Origin: an uncultured Pseudanabaenaceae cyanobacterium
Lineage (GTDB): Bacteria; Cyanobacteriota; Cyanobacteriia; PCC-9006; JAAUQQ01
NCBI GenBank assembly: GCA_938015405.1
Contig: CALLPZ010000491.1
Span: 1 to 8,977, forward strand
DNA: 8,977 nt
Reading direction: 5' to 3'
A model generated the notes under the pieces. It had not been told where the DNA came from and made no database searches. It saw only the letters and a program-made list of their open reading frames with translations. Both the position numbers and the translations under genes were made by a program. Positions 1-6,334 of this stretch are shown here, one piece after another; the stretch's first letter is position 1; every line of letters starts with the position of its first letter.

Positions 1-317
1 TCAGACCATAAGAGTTATAAAGTAGCCCCCGATCCGAATAGTTCAGCTTCAAGATAGAGAGGTGCCAGAAACCGTATATAAGCGAGGGTTCTGACCCCTA
101 AGAAAAAAATGTTTTTCCTCTCAAATTCAGTTCTATGCTAAGGCCATGCAAACGGGAACAATAAAGCCGGAGTGGAACAACCTTGAGATTTGTGATTCCC
201 CCTTTAGCCCGTCCCTGTGGCCACTCTAAATTGAATGCTTGCTTGCTGAATCTCCCCCAGCGATCGCTTCTTCATCAGCGGCCAGCTCCAATTTTGTATT
301 CCAATTACTTTCGGTGC
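1..317. other. Non-coding leader region with hairpins
   Basis: I see no convincing gene in this stretch. A TTG codon at 183 opens the frame of the next gene, but the 45 residues it would add look like chance translation (many Pro, Leu and Cys, no pattern). Two structures are visible. One is an imperfect hairpin in which 66-73 (CAGAAACC) pairs with 87-93 (GGTTCTG), with one bulged A and an outer GGT/ACC pair (61-63 with 94-96). The other is an A/T hairpin of 6 bp at 102-117 (GAAAAA, then TTTTTC). Neither is followed by a clean T-tract on either strand, so I do not call a terminator. A HIP1 octamer sits at 260-267. No convincing -35/-10 pair was found. Confidence 0.4.
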
Positions 318-731
318 ATGCTGAATTTCATTCAGTCTTTTTGGGCCTCTGTGAGCAGCTATGCTGACATGAAGCCAGACTTTCGATTGCGTTCTACCAT
401 TAACCGAACATTGGATGCCCAACGGGCATCACTTACGGGGGAAGAATGGTTCGAGCGCTTTTGGCGCCCTCGGGGCATCTCAAAGCAAGTGGTCGAGTTT
501 GTTTACGAGCGTCTGAGCGATTACTCTGGCTTGCGCTGGGGGCTTACGGTGCCCAGCGATCGCCTACTAGAGGATTTGCAGCTACCTCTGGTCTGCTGGT
601 TTGACTGGGAACTGAGCTTTTGCGATGACTTGGCGAAACACTTGAATATACAACTCGACAACCCATCATTACTCGATGAAGTAGAAACCGTTGAGGACTT
701 CCTCACGCTCCTCCATCGGCAAGTTGCCTAG
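318..731 (+). CDS. Small orphan protein with acyl-carrier-like layout
   Basis: A soluble protein of 137 residues that I do not recognise by family name. Its C-terminal 80 residues resemble acyl carrier proteins and DUF1493-type proteins in layout. A helix with VVEFVYERL (58-66) is followed by a loop with PSDRLLEDL (79-87), then an acidic helix (WELSFCDDLAKHLNI, 97-111), and last ETVEDFLTLL (123-132), which looks like the final ACP helix. The place where a carrier protein has its Asp-Ser-Leu phosphopantetheine site reads LPLVCWFDWE and has no serine, so classical carrier function is unlikely. The N-terminal 45 residues hold aromatic and basic residues (WFERFWRPRG, 44-53). The ATG at 318 is preferred over the TTG at 183 and an internal ATG at 369, although none has a clear ribosome site. 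A hairpin terminator follows. Coding status is fairly likely; function is unknown. Confidence 0.55.
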   Translation: MLNFIQSFWASVSSYADMKPDFRLRSTINRTLDAQRASLTGEEWFERFWRPRGISKQVVEFVYERLSDYSGLRWGLTVPSDRLLEDLQLPLVCWFDWELSFCDDLAKHLNIQLDNPSLLDEVETVEDFLTLLHRQVA

Positions 732-768
732 CCTCCACCAAATCAGGCAGGTTCAATCAACACCAACA

Positions 769-803
769 GGACTGCGGGTTAATCTCGCGGTCCTCTTTGT
801 TTT
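769..803 (+). terminator. Rho-independent-type terminator after the small orphan gene
   Basis: GGACTGCG (769-776) pairs with CGCGGTCC (786-793) over eight pairs, one of them G-T, around a 9-nt loop. It is followed directly by TCTTTGTTTT (794-803). It lies 38 bp past the stop of the small gene and about 146 bp before selU. It therefore probably ends the first unit and leaves selU to its own promoter, which I could not identify. Confidence 0.7.
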
Positions 804-949
804 GATGCAAGCCTCTCTGCCAGCAATATTCTGGCCTTTACAATCCCAAGCGTTAACACTTCATCAAACCGCGACTGCCCAGCGATGCAATTAAGCCGAC
901 GCAAGCTGAAATAATAAAGAAGCTCGAAATCTGGTCTGTTGCCTCGTCC

Positions 950-2026
950 ATGTCCGAAATTCTGCCCCCTCAGCCTTTTCTCCAACAACCGGGCCCCATC
1001 CTCGATGTACGCAGCCCAGGTGAATTCGAAAAAGCCCATATCCCCGGTGCGGTCAATTTTCCTCTCTTCGACAATGACGAACGGGCCGCAGTGGGCACTT
1101 GCTACAAGCAGCAAGGTCGCGATCAAGCCGTAGAGCTGGGATTAGAGTTCGTTGGCCCCAAAATGGCAAGCCTAGTCAAACAGGCAAAGGCAATTGCCTC
1201 CCAAGCAGATGCAGATATCGCGGCAACTTCCCCACCTCCCCCTTCCTCCCTTCGTATTCACTGCTGGCGTGGCGGCATGCGCAGCAGCAGCGTCGCCTGG
1301 CTACTGAAAACCGCAGGCCTCCAGGTCAATCTTCTAGAAGGCGGCTATAAAGCCTACCGACAGTGGGTTCGCCACACCGTAACCCAATCTCGGCCCATCT
1401 GGATTCTGGGCGGAATGACAGGTACCGGCAAAACCCTAGTTCTTCATGCCTTAGCAGAGTTAGGCGAACAGGTACTAGACCTAGAGGGCTTAGCAAACCA
1501 TCGGGGCAGCAGCTATGGCAATGTCTGTTTACCCCCCCAACCCAGCACTGAGCATTACGAAAACCTGGTCGCTCAGCAATGGAAAGCCTTTGACCCCAGC
1601 CGTAGAGTCTGGATTGAAGCTGAAAGCCGTCTTGTGGGGCGCTGTCGTGTTCCGCCTGAGCTGTTTGAGCAGATGGAACAATCCCCCGTTCTCGAAATCC
1701 AGCGTCAGCAAGAAGAGCGCATCACTCTTCTGGAGACCATCTATGGCGAGGCTGATCATCAAGAACTGATTGAAGCCACCCAACGCATCGGGCGTCGCTT
1801 GGGTCCTCAAAACACGAAGACTGCCATAGAAGCCATCCGCGAAGGCAACTTAGCACCCGCGATCGCTCTAGCACTTAATTACTATGACAAAGCCTACACC
1901 TACGATCTCGAACGTCGCTCTGTCCCTAGATATCCTTTAGACGTCGCAGGATTAACGCCTCTAGAAACGGCGACGGCCCTTTTGGAGCAAGCCCAACAAC
2001 GTGAAGCGGCTCCCGAGAACCGCTAA
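950..2026 (+). CDS. selU: tRNA 2-selenouridine synthase (SelU/MnmH)
   Basis: A 358-residue cytosolic enzyme, close to the 364 residues of E. coli SelU (YbbB). The family replaces the sulfur of 2-thiouridine at the tRNA wobble position (Lys, Glu, Gln tRNAs) with selenium through a geranylated intermediate, using selenophosphate made by SelD. The N-terminal rhodanese domain (about 1-140) begins with ILDVRSPGEF (17-26) and carries the active-site loop CWRGGMRSSS, whose Cys105 corresponds to the catalytic Cys97 of E. coli. LLEGGYKAYR (128-137) closes that domain. A P-loop domain follows, with GGMTGTGKT at 154-162 and the family motif HRGSSYG at 184-190. A Pro-rich stretch (about 92-100) just before the active-site strand looks like an enlarged loop. 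The ATG at 950 is the natural start because the rhodanese fold begins right after it. Its 3' end overlaps the convergent permease gene. No selD is in the window. Confidence 0.93.
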   Translation: MSEILPPQPFLQQPGPILDVRSPGEFEKAHIPGAVNFPLFDNDERAAVGTCYKQQGRDQAVELGLEFVGPKMASLVKQAKAIASQADADIAATSPPPPSSLRIHCWRGGMRSSSVAWLLKTAGLQVNLLEGGYKAYRQWVRHTVTQSRPIWILGGMTGTGKTLVLHALAELGEQVLDLEGLANHRGSSYGNVCLPPQPSTEHYENLVAQQWKAFDPSRRVWIEAESRLVGRCRVPPELFEQMEQSPVLEIQRQQEERITLLETIYGEADHQELIEATQRIGRRLGPQNTKTAIEAIREGNLAPAIALALNYYDKAYTYDLERRSVPRYPLDVAGLTPLETATALLEQAQQREAAPENR

Positions 2027-2923
2027 AAGTACGCCCCACATCACCAAACAAGCGGCTACCAAACTGGCCTTCGATGGCTGCTCCTGGAAAACCATGTAAC
2101 CGAGCAAACTGGCCACAATGGGTTCTGTCAAAATACTCAGAGACACCAGCGTTGGGGAAACCCACCGAACCGACCAATTCAAACAGCTATGACCCAACAC
2201 CTGGGGAAATAATGCCAAAGCCAGGAGCCACACATAGGTCTGTCGAGGAGGTGCCACAGGAGGACTGAAAGCAGCCCAGCCCAAGCCCTGGGGAATCAGC
2301 GTTAGCAATAAAAGCAGCGCAGCGGCCACACTATAGGCCAACAGAATATGATGCGCCGTTGTTATTCCTTGCCGTTGGGCTGCACGTCCTAACAGTAAAT
2401 ATCCCGTTACGGCCCAAGCTCCCAACAACGCCAAGCCATTGCCAATTAGCGGTGCTGCCGCCTCATCAGCTTGTCCCCCCAGCAAAGCCATAGCAATTCC
2501 CCCCACCAAGGCGCAAACAATCCCTAAGCTTGTCAAATCTGTGGGACGCTCCCGCCATAAAAGCCAGGAAACCAGCGAAATCCAAAGTGGAGTGGTGGTG
2601 ACCAAGACCGTCGAGGCAGTAATGGAGGTGTAGGAAAGAGAACTGATCCAAGCACCAAAATGCAAGGCTAAACAGCCCCCCGCAGCCATGGAGCAAGCAA
2701 CCTGGCTCCAGCAATAGCCGTGCCGAGAAAAGCCGTACCATCCTGGTAGTAACACCAACGCAGCCACACCAAGCCGTACCGCCGCAATCCAAAAACTAAC
2801 GCCTGGTCCTGATGCTCCAACAGCATCTAAGACCAGGCGTATCCAAAGAGCGGCAGTAGAAGCTGCCAGCGCTCCCAAAACTAAAACCGTCGCAAGCTTC
2901 CACGGCTTTGGTGTTGTCTCCAT
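1961..2923 (-). CDS. EamA/DMT-family permease
   Basis: A 320-residue inner-membrane transporter of the drug/metabolite transporter superfamily with two EamA repeats, about 12-148 and 163-303, giving about ten membrane helices. Clear helices include ATVLVLGALAASTAALWI (11-28), FWIAAVRLGVAALVLLP (44-60), LGIVCALVGGIAMALLGG (133-150) and LVAACLVMWGVLLAVLG (288-304). The second repeat has the usual LTEPIVASLLGYMVFQE (265-281), with the conserved Glu-Pro and the terminal Glu. The basic tail LLQKGRRRF fits a cytoplasmic C-terminus. Substrate cannot be told from sequence: members export amino acids, nucleosides, sugars or drugs. The ATG at 2923 (METTPKPW) is chosen over an upstream TTG at 2974, whose extra 17 residues look non-coding. 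It lies 64 bp after the DUF4278-like gene, so co-transcription is likely. Its last 66 bp are antisense to the end of selU. Confidence 0.9.
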   Translation of the reverse strand: METTPKPWKLATVLVLGALAASTAALWIRLVLDAVGASGPGVSFWIAAVRLGVAALVLLPGWYGFSRHGYCWSQVACSMAAGGCLALHFGAWISSLSYTSITASTVLVTTTPLWISLVSWLLWRERPTDLTSLGIVCALVGGIAMALLGGQADEAAAPLIGNGLALLGAWAVTGYLLLGRAAQRQGITTAHHILLAYSVAAALLLLLTLIPQGLGWAAFSPPVAPPRQTYVWLLALALFPQVLGHSCLNWSVRWVSPTLVSLSILTEPIVASLLGYMVFQEQPSKASLVAACLVMWGVLLAVLGSRFTLLGLLQKGRRRF

Positions 2924-2987
2924 AAACTCAAGGATGACAGACAAACAGGCATTTTCATTGACTCCAGCCTGCAAGCTTCAGCCCCTG

Positions 2988-3359
2988 TTAACGACCCTTA
3001 TTAAAGCGCCAGCCTGTCAAACGTTCAATTTCTGATTCTAGTAACGCAATGCGGGCATGATCGTTGACAGCATAAGCCAACTGCAAATTACGCTCTAGGG
3101 AGTGGTACTGGTCCTCTAAAGCCACATTGCCCAAGGAACGAGTTGCTGCTGAAGATTTAATAAGAGTAGGCATATCCATAGGGGTAGAAAGAGATGCAAC
3201 CCTGCGAGCCGATCTATTCCCCACAGTGACGGCCTGAGCAGATACATCTGCAACTTGTTGGGCAAGCCTATGCCCTTGCTTAAGCAAGGAGGAACGGCGG
3301 CTCTTGCCAACGGTAGCTGAGGGTAACTGATGGACAACGCCACGGTAGGAAAGATGCAT
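2988..3359 (-). CDS. DUF4278-like small cyanobacterial protein
   Basis: A 123-residue protein of unknown function. It opens with MHLSYRGV, the N-terminal signature of DUF4278 proteins, a family common in cyanobacteria. The middle (about 18-75) is rich in Ser, Arg, Lys and Ala, and looks flexible and basic. The C-terminal part has charged helical sequence, RNLQLAYAVNDHARI (89-103) followed by ALLESEIERL (104-113), which could pair as a short coiled coil. No signal peptide or membrane segment is seen. The ATG at 3357-3359 is fixed by the family signature, although no strong ribosome site precedes it. It is read ahead of the EamA permease with a 64-bp gap. A TATACT element lies about 125 bp upstream. 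No enzyme role can be assigned. Confidence 0.75.
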   Translation of the reverse strand: MHLSYRGVVHQLPSATVGKSRRSSLLKQGHRLAQQVADVSAQAVTVGNRSARRVASLSTPMDMPTLIKSSAATRSLGNVALEDQYHSLERNLQLAYAVNDHARIALLESEIERLTGWRFNKGR

Positions 3360-3484
3360 GGCAGGTTCTTTAACAGGGAATAACTGACTGAAATATTCCT
3401 GGAACAGGAACAGGCTTGAAATAGGTCCTAAAAGAAGATCGAGTGAAAATCCGAATCTTCCGAAAGTCTTAGTTTTCGCCCTGC

Positions 3485-3490
3485 AGTATA
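3485..3490 (-). promoter_or_regulatory. Possible -10 element for the DUF4278-like gene
   Basis: Read on the minus strand this is TATACT, inside ATATTTATACTG, about 125 bp upstream of the start codon at 3359. It is close to the consensus -10 hexamer. No matching -35 hexamer is visible at 16-18 bp. Cyanobacterial promoters often lack one, so this is a weak call. If correct, the transcript would have a leader of about 115 nt and the hairpin cluster at 3511-3567 would lie just upstream of the start point. Confidence 0.3.
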
Positions 3491-3510
3491 AATATCCGAT
3501 AAAGATTAGC

Positions 3511-3567
3511 CCCAGAAAGGGGGTTAAAGCTTCTCTGGGTACAACCCCTGAAGGGTTACACCCCTTT
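3511..3567. repeat. Cluster of mutually exclusive hairpins
   Basis: Several pairings share the same bases. CCCAGA (3511-3516) can pair with TCTGGG (3534-3539). AACCC (3543-3547) can pair with GGGTT (3553-3557) around a 5-nt loop. GGGGTT (3520-3525) can pair with AACCCC (3543-3548). AAAGGGG (3516-3522) can pair with CCCCTTT (3561-3567). On the plus strand the set ends in CCCCTTTTTG, a short T-run. No plus-strand gene is nearby, so a terminator for a known gene is not obvious. It may act at the DNA level, belong to a small RNA, or be chance in a G/C-run-rich spot. Confidence 0.45.
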
Positions 3568-3680
3568 TTGCTTCCGTTACATCCATCAAAGTGTTTGCTC
3601 CAGAGACTTTAACGAAGCTTTTTTCAGCGAAATGGCTGATCCATCCAGGGGAATTCACAGGGGCATACACACTACGAACC

Positions 3681-3881
3681 CTATTTTTCTCCATTTCCCG
3701 AGTTATTACTGATTTTTTTAACTTCGGGAACTTTTTTACTCGCTAAGTAAAATTCTCGTAACAAAGTCAGATTTTTCTCCGGAATGGAGTATGTAGAAAT
3801 ATCTAAAATCAAAGTCCCAAAGGCCGGGTACAAAAGCCAGAGGAGTCCGATTTGTGAGCCTAATTCATCGTCAAAGGGCAA
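3681..3881 (-). CDS. Doubtful short open frame, possibly a gene remnant
   Basis: An open frame of 66 codons that I do not recognise. It starts at a TTG codon and has an in-frame stop a few codons upstream, so there is no better start. It encodes a hydrophobic stretch (IGLLWLLYPAFGTLILDI, 11-28) followed by a Lys-rich polar tail. That could be a single membrane segment or the debris of a larger gene. Its beginning lies inside a perfect inverted repeat (3859-3890), it has no ribosome site, and its composition is AT-rich. It follows the ABC transporter in the same direction by 52 bp. I lean towards non-coding or a degraded fragment. Confidence 0.2.
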   Translation of the reverse strand: MPFDDELGSQIGLLWLLYPAFGTLILDISTYSIPEKNLTLLREFYLASKKVPEVKKISNNSGNGEK

Positions 3882-3890
3882 TGAATTAGG
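3859..3890. repeat. Perfect 10-bp inverted repeat
   Basis: CCTAATTCAT (3859-3868) and ATGAATTAGG (3881-3890) are exact reverse complements with a 12-nt spacer. It lies 44 bp past the stop of the ABC transporter on the minus strand. There is no T-tract after it on either strand, so it is not a classical terminator. It could stabilise the transporter mRNA 3' end or be a protein-binding site. Confidence 0.6.
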
Positions 3891-3916
3891 GACGAATGGT
3901 TAGCTTCACTGCTCGA

Positions 3917-3929
3917 ACCGAAGCTCGGT
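3917..3929 (-). terminator. Short hairpin just past the ABC transporter stop
   Basis: Read on the minus strand, ACCGA-GCT-TCGGT forms a 5-bp stem beginning 5 nt after the TAA at 3934-3936. No run of T follows, so it is at best a weak terminator or a 3'-end stabiliser, perhaps acting together with the inverted repeat at 3859-3890. Confidence 0.3.
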
Positions 3930-3933
3930 CGGC

Positions 3934-6222
3934 TTAAACTTCCTGAAACTTATACTCAGAAGCATCCATCACCAGCCAGCCTTGCTCACCACCCCCAATT
4001 TCCAAAACCTTGCGATGGTAATCCTTGAGATTCGGACGGTGGCCCACACTGATATAGAGAATATCGAGACTACGCAAGAGGTCGTAAAGGCGACGCTCAT
4101 TAGCCACATCAAGGGCACTGGTGGCTTCATCGAGCATGACGTACTTGGGTTGGTTCAGCAGAATACGGGCAAAAGCCAAGCGCTGCTGTTCGCCCAAAGA
4201 TAAAACGGTAGGCCAATCTTTTTCGCTATCTAGGCCACCCACTCGTTCAGGTAAAGCCTCTAGGTTGACCAGGGTGAGGGCTTCGCTGATCTCGCGATCG
4301 CTCACAGCTTCCCGCATGTTGGGATACATCAACTGCTCCCGCAGCGTTCCCAACAACATATAAGGCTTCTGAGGTAGAAACAGAATTTCACTATTATCAG
4401 GTCGTTCAATGCTACCGCTGCCATTCTTCCAAAGGCCAGCCAGCGCACGCATCATCGAACTCTTGCCACAGCCACTCGCTCCCACAATCAGCAGTTGCTC
4501 TTGGGGCTCCAGTTCTAGGGTCATATTCTCAAACAGCGTCTGCTCACCATTGGGCGTCCGCAAGGTCAGGTCATTGGCCTTGAACTGCCTGGAGAGATGA
4601 GTCTGAATGGTGCCACCTTCAGCCTGGCCGCGAGCCCCTTCCTTGTTATTGCGAAAGTGCTCATATAGTTCGCCAATACGCTTAACACTGGCTGCAAAGC
4701 GAGAAATCTCTTTGATACGAGTGGTAATCAGAGACAAGGCTCCCAAAACCATGCTGAACGCAAAGGTCGCTTGGCCAATGGAACCGTAATCGATATTTCC
4801 TGCAAAGAAGATAGGTGCCACGATGGCATAGGGAACCAAACGCGCAAAATACTGATAAGCCCGTTGAAAGACTCCCAGCAAGGCAACCCAAATAATTTTG
4901 AGGTTAAAGTTTTTGAGGGCTGTGGCCAACCGAGAGTCAACCTGCTTCCGCTCCAGTGCTTCTCCTCGATAGAAGGCAATAGATTCGGCGTTATCCCGCA
5001 TGTGAACCATGCCGTATCGCAAGTCAGCTTCAAAGCGCAGTTGATCAAAGTTGATCTTGATCAGACGCGTACCAATGAAGATCGCCAGAAAGGTTCCAAC
5101 TGCGGCATAGCCAGCCAATCCGAGGGTGAGTTCCTTCGAGATGCCCAACAAGATGCCAGTAAAGGCCAATAAGTCCAGGATGGACGTCAAAATATCCAAG
5201 AGAAAACTCAAGACCGTTACGGTGAAGGATTCAACATCCTCTGTCATCCGCTGATCAGGGTTATCAATTGCTGTGTTGGCTGAGTTAGAGTCCAGCTCGT
5301 AATAAGAACGGTCTTTAAAGTACTCGGAGAAGAAGCTCTTAGTGAGCCACTCTCTCCATTTCAGGGCCAGCTTTTGCTGGAGGTAGATGTAGCCAATGAT
5401 GATAGGAATCGCGATCGTCAGGATGATGCCGTAAACAATGAGGAATTGCCAAAATTCATCCCGTGCGGCTCCACGGGCTAATTCAGAGGCCTGCAATACA
5501 GCCTGATCGACCGTATCGGGCGGTACTTTAGCCTCTGCAAACGACACAAAGGCATTGTCAATAAATCGGAAAGAATAACTGATAATGACGTTGAGGCCGC
5601 TAACGAGGAACGCCAAGAATAAAATGACGCTGAGCATTCCCCACTGCCACCAGCGCCCCACAATTCTGGAACGAGAGGCAAAGAAAGCTAAAGCACCAAA
5701 AATTAAAACGCCCAGAGCCGTGTAGAAAATTGGGCTTCCAACAAGGCCCTGAATAATACGATGTGCAATTTCGCTTCCGGCAACCGATTCAAAGACCCCA
5801 CTAGAAAGCCTGTTGACCTGGTCTCCAAAGGCATCCCAGGAAAAGGCTTGTTCACCTAGGTCGATGCGGAAGGCTTCAGCGATCGCGTCGCCACTAATCC
5901 CCGCCTTCTCCGCCATATCCTGGAAGTCCACAAAGGACTTGAGAAACTCCAGGAAATTGACATCATCAATCATCCGCTTGAAGAACTGCGGAAAGGTATA
6001 AAGTCCACCCAGCGCCAAGGCTGTCACGAAGAAAAAGGTGAAGGCAATGACGCAGAGGAGTTGAATCCCCAACAGCGCAAAGAAGCGCCGGGTGCCATAG
6101 GACTCCAACGGATAAAAATAGGGCTGGGCAATTTCAATAAACTGCCGCCACAGCTTCTGGTCAAAGCGAAATTTTTGCCGAGGTGCCGGAGAAGCTGGCT
6201 TAGACGGAGCGGAGGCGGCCAT
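3934..6222 (-). CDS. Fused ABC exporter, BacA/YddA-like, with extended membrane part
   Basis: A 762-residue transporter with membrane and ATPase domains in one chain, of the ABC_membrane_2 family (YddA, the SbmA/BacA group, mycobacterial Rv1819c, peroxisomal ABCD). The usual core starts near 200 with a helix running into SGLNVIISYSFRF. It continues through KWREWLTKSFF (288-298), NPDQRMTEDVESF (321-333) and YGMVHMRDNAESIAFYRGE (403-421), all typical of this family. ATPase motifs are complete: Walker A GASGCGKS (581-588), Q-loop LPQKP (Q618), signature LSLGEQQ (674-680), Walker B YVMLDEA (694-700, catalytic E699) and switch H728. Unusually, about 140 residues (about 57-200) with two further hydrophobic segments precede the core. 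Related proteins are about 560-660 residues. Substrate is unknown; relatives move peptides, cobalamin or lipid-like compounds. The ATG at 6222 is firm because an in-frame TAG lies four codons upstream. It follows the dikinase-like gene by 112 bp. Confidence 0.9.
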   Translation of the reverse strand: MAASAPSKPASPAPRQKFRFDQKLWRQFIEIAQPYFYPLESYGTRRFFALLGIQLLCVIAFTFFFVTALALGGLYTFPQFFKRMIDDVNFLEFLKSFVDFQDMAEKAGISGDAIAEAFRIDLGEQAFSWDAFGDQVNRLSSGVFESVAGSEIAHRIIQGLVGSPIFYTALGVLIFGALAFFASRSRIVGRWWQWGMLSVILFLAFLVSGLNVIISYSFRFIDNAFVSFAEAKVPPDTVDQAVLQASELARGAARDEFWQFLIVYGIILTIAIPIIIGYIYLQQKLALKWREWLTKSFFSEYFKDRSYYELDSNSANTAIDNPDQRMTEDVESFTVTVLSFLLDILTSILDLLAFTGILLGISKELTLGLAGYAAVGTFLAIFIGTRLIKINFDQLRFEADLRYGMVHMRDNAESIAFYRGEALERKQVDSRLATALKNFNLKIIWVALLGVFQRAYQYFARLVPYAIVAPIFFAGNIDYGSIGQATFAFSMVLGALSLITTRIKEISRFAASVKRIGELYEHFRNNKEGARGQAEGGTIQTHLSRQFKANDLTLRTPNGEQTLFENMTLELEPQEQLLIVGASGCGKSSMMRALAGLWKNGSGSIERPDNSEILFLPQKPYMLLGTLREQLMYPNMREAVSDREISEALTLVNLEALPERVGGLDSEKDWPTVLSLGEQQRLAFARILLNQPKYVMLDEATSALDVANERRLYDLLRSLDILYISVGHRPNLKDYHRKVLEIGGGEQGWLVMDASEYKFQEV

Positions 6223-6334
6223 AGAAAATGCCTAACTACCAAAAACCTAAGCCCCCAAGATACCAGAGCGGCCTAGCCCGTGCCGTCAGGGTAAACCAGC
6301 GCACACAAAGGTATAAATCTTGTCTCAGTCAAAC
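6223..6334 (-). other. Gap between dikinase-like gene and ABC transporter
   Basis: This 112-bp spacer holds no gene. On the minus strand a TTGACT hexamer (6327-6332) lies next to the stop of the upstream gene, but no good -10 sits at the proper distance; TATACC comes only about 12 bp later. A separate promoter for the transporter is thus possible but unsupported. No terminator hairpin with a T-tract was found, so read-through from the upstream gene is plausible. Confidence 0.3.

Larger units (their letters stand above)
3360..3933. other. AT-rich intergenic region with inverted repeats
   Basis: About 570 bp between the ABC transporter and the DUF4278-like gene with no confident gene. The base make-up is visibly more AT-rich than the flanking genes, with several T-runs (for example around 3711-3717 and 3732-3737). 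It contains a cluster of competing hairpins at 3511-3567, a small CAGC/GCTG hairpin near 3625-3640, a perfect 10-bp inverted repeat at 3859-3890 and a short hairpin just after the transporter stop. One weak 66-codon frame lies at 3681-3881. No IS ends or transposase remnant was recognised. Confidence 0.6.

Noticed and set aside
97..118. Terminator for a gene left of the window
   Set aside because: The A/T-only 6-bp hairpin lacks a G/C stem and no coding frame reaches it from the left edge, so there is no support for a terminator.
183..317. N-terminal extension of the first gene from a TTG codon
   Set aside because: The 45 added residues show no helix pattern or signal peptide and are rich in Pro, Cys and Leu. 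There is no ribosome site, and a HIP1 site with structured DNA lies in the same stretch.
779..1126. Minus-strand frame of 115 codons opposite the start of selU
   Set aside because: It is antisense to the conserved rhodanese domain and to the terminator, and it has no recognisable protein pattern.
2924..2974. Upstream TTG start for the EamA permease (17 extra residues)
   Set aside because: The ATG at 2923 gives a short polar lead into the first helix, as is usual for the family. The extra residues are not hydrophobic and the TTG has no ribosome site.
3360..3933. Insertion-sequence remnant or MITE
   Set aside because: The inverted repeats are internal and do not bound a unit. No target-site duplication or transposase sequence was found.
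4771..5172. Plus-strand frame of 133 codons inside the ABC transporter
   Set aside because: It is antisense to conserved transporter motifs and has no coding features of its own.
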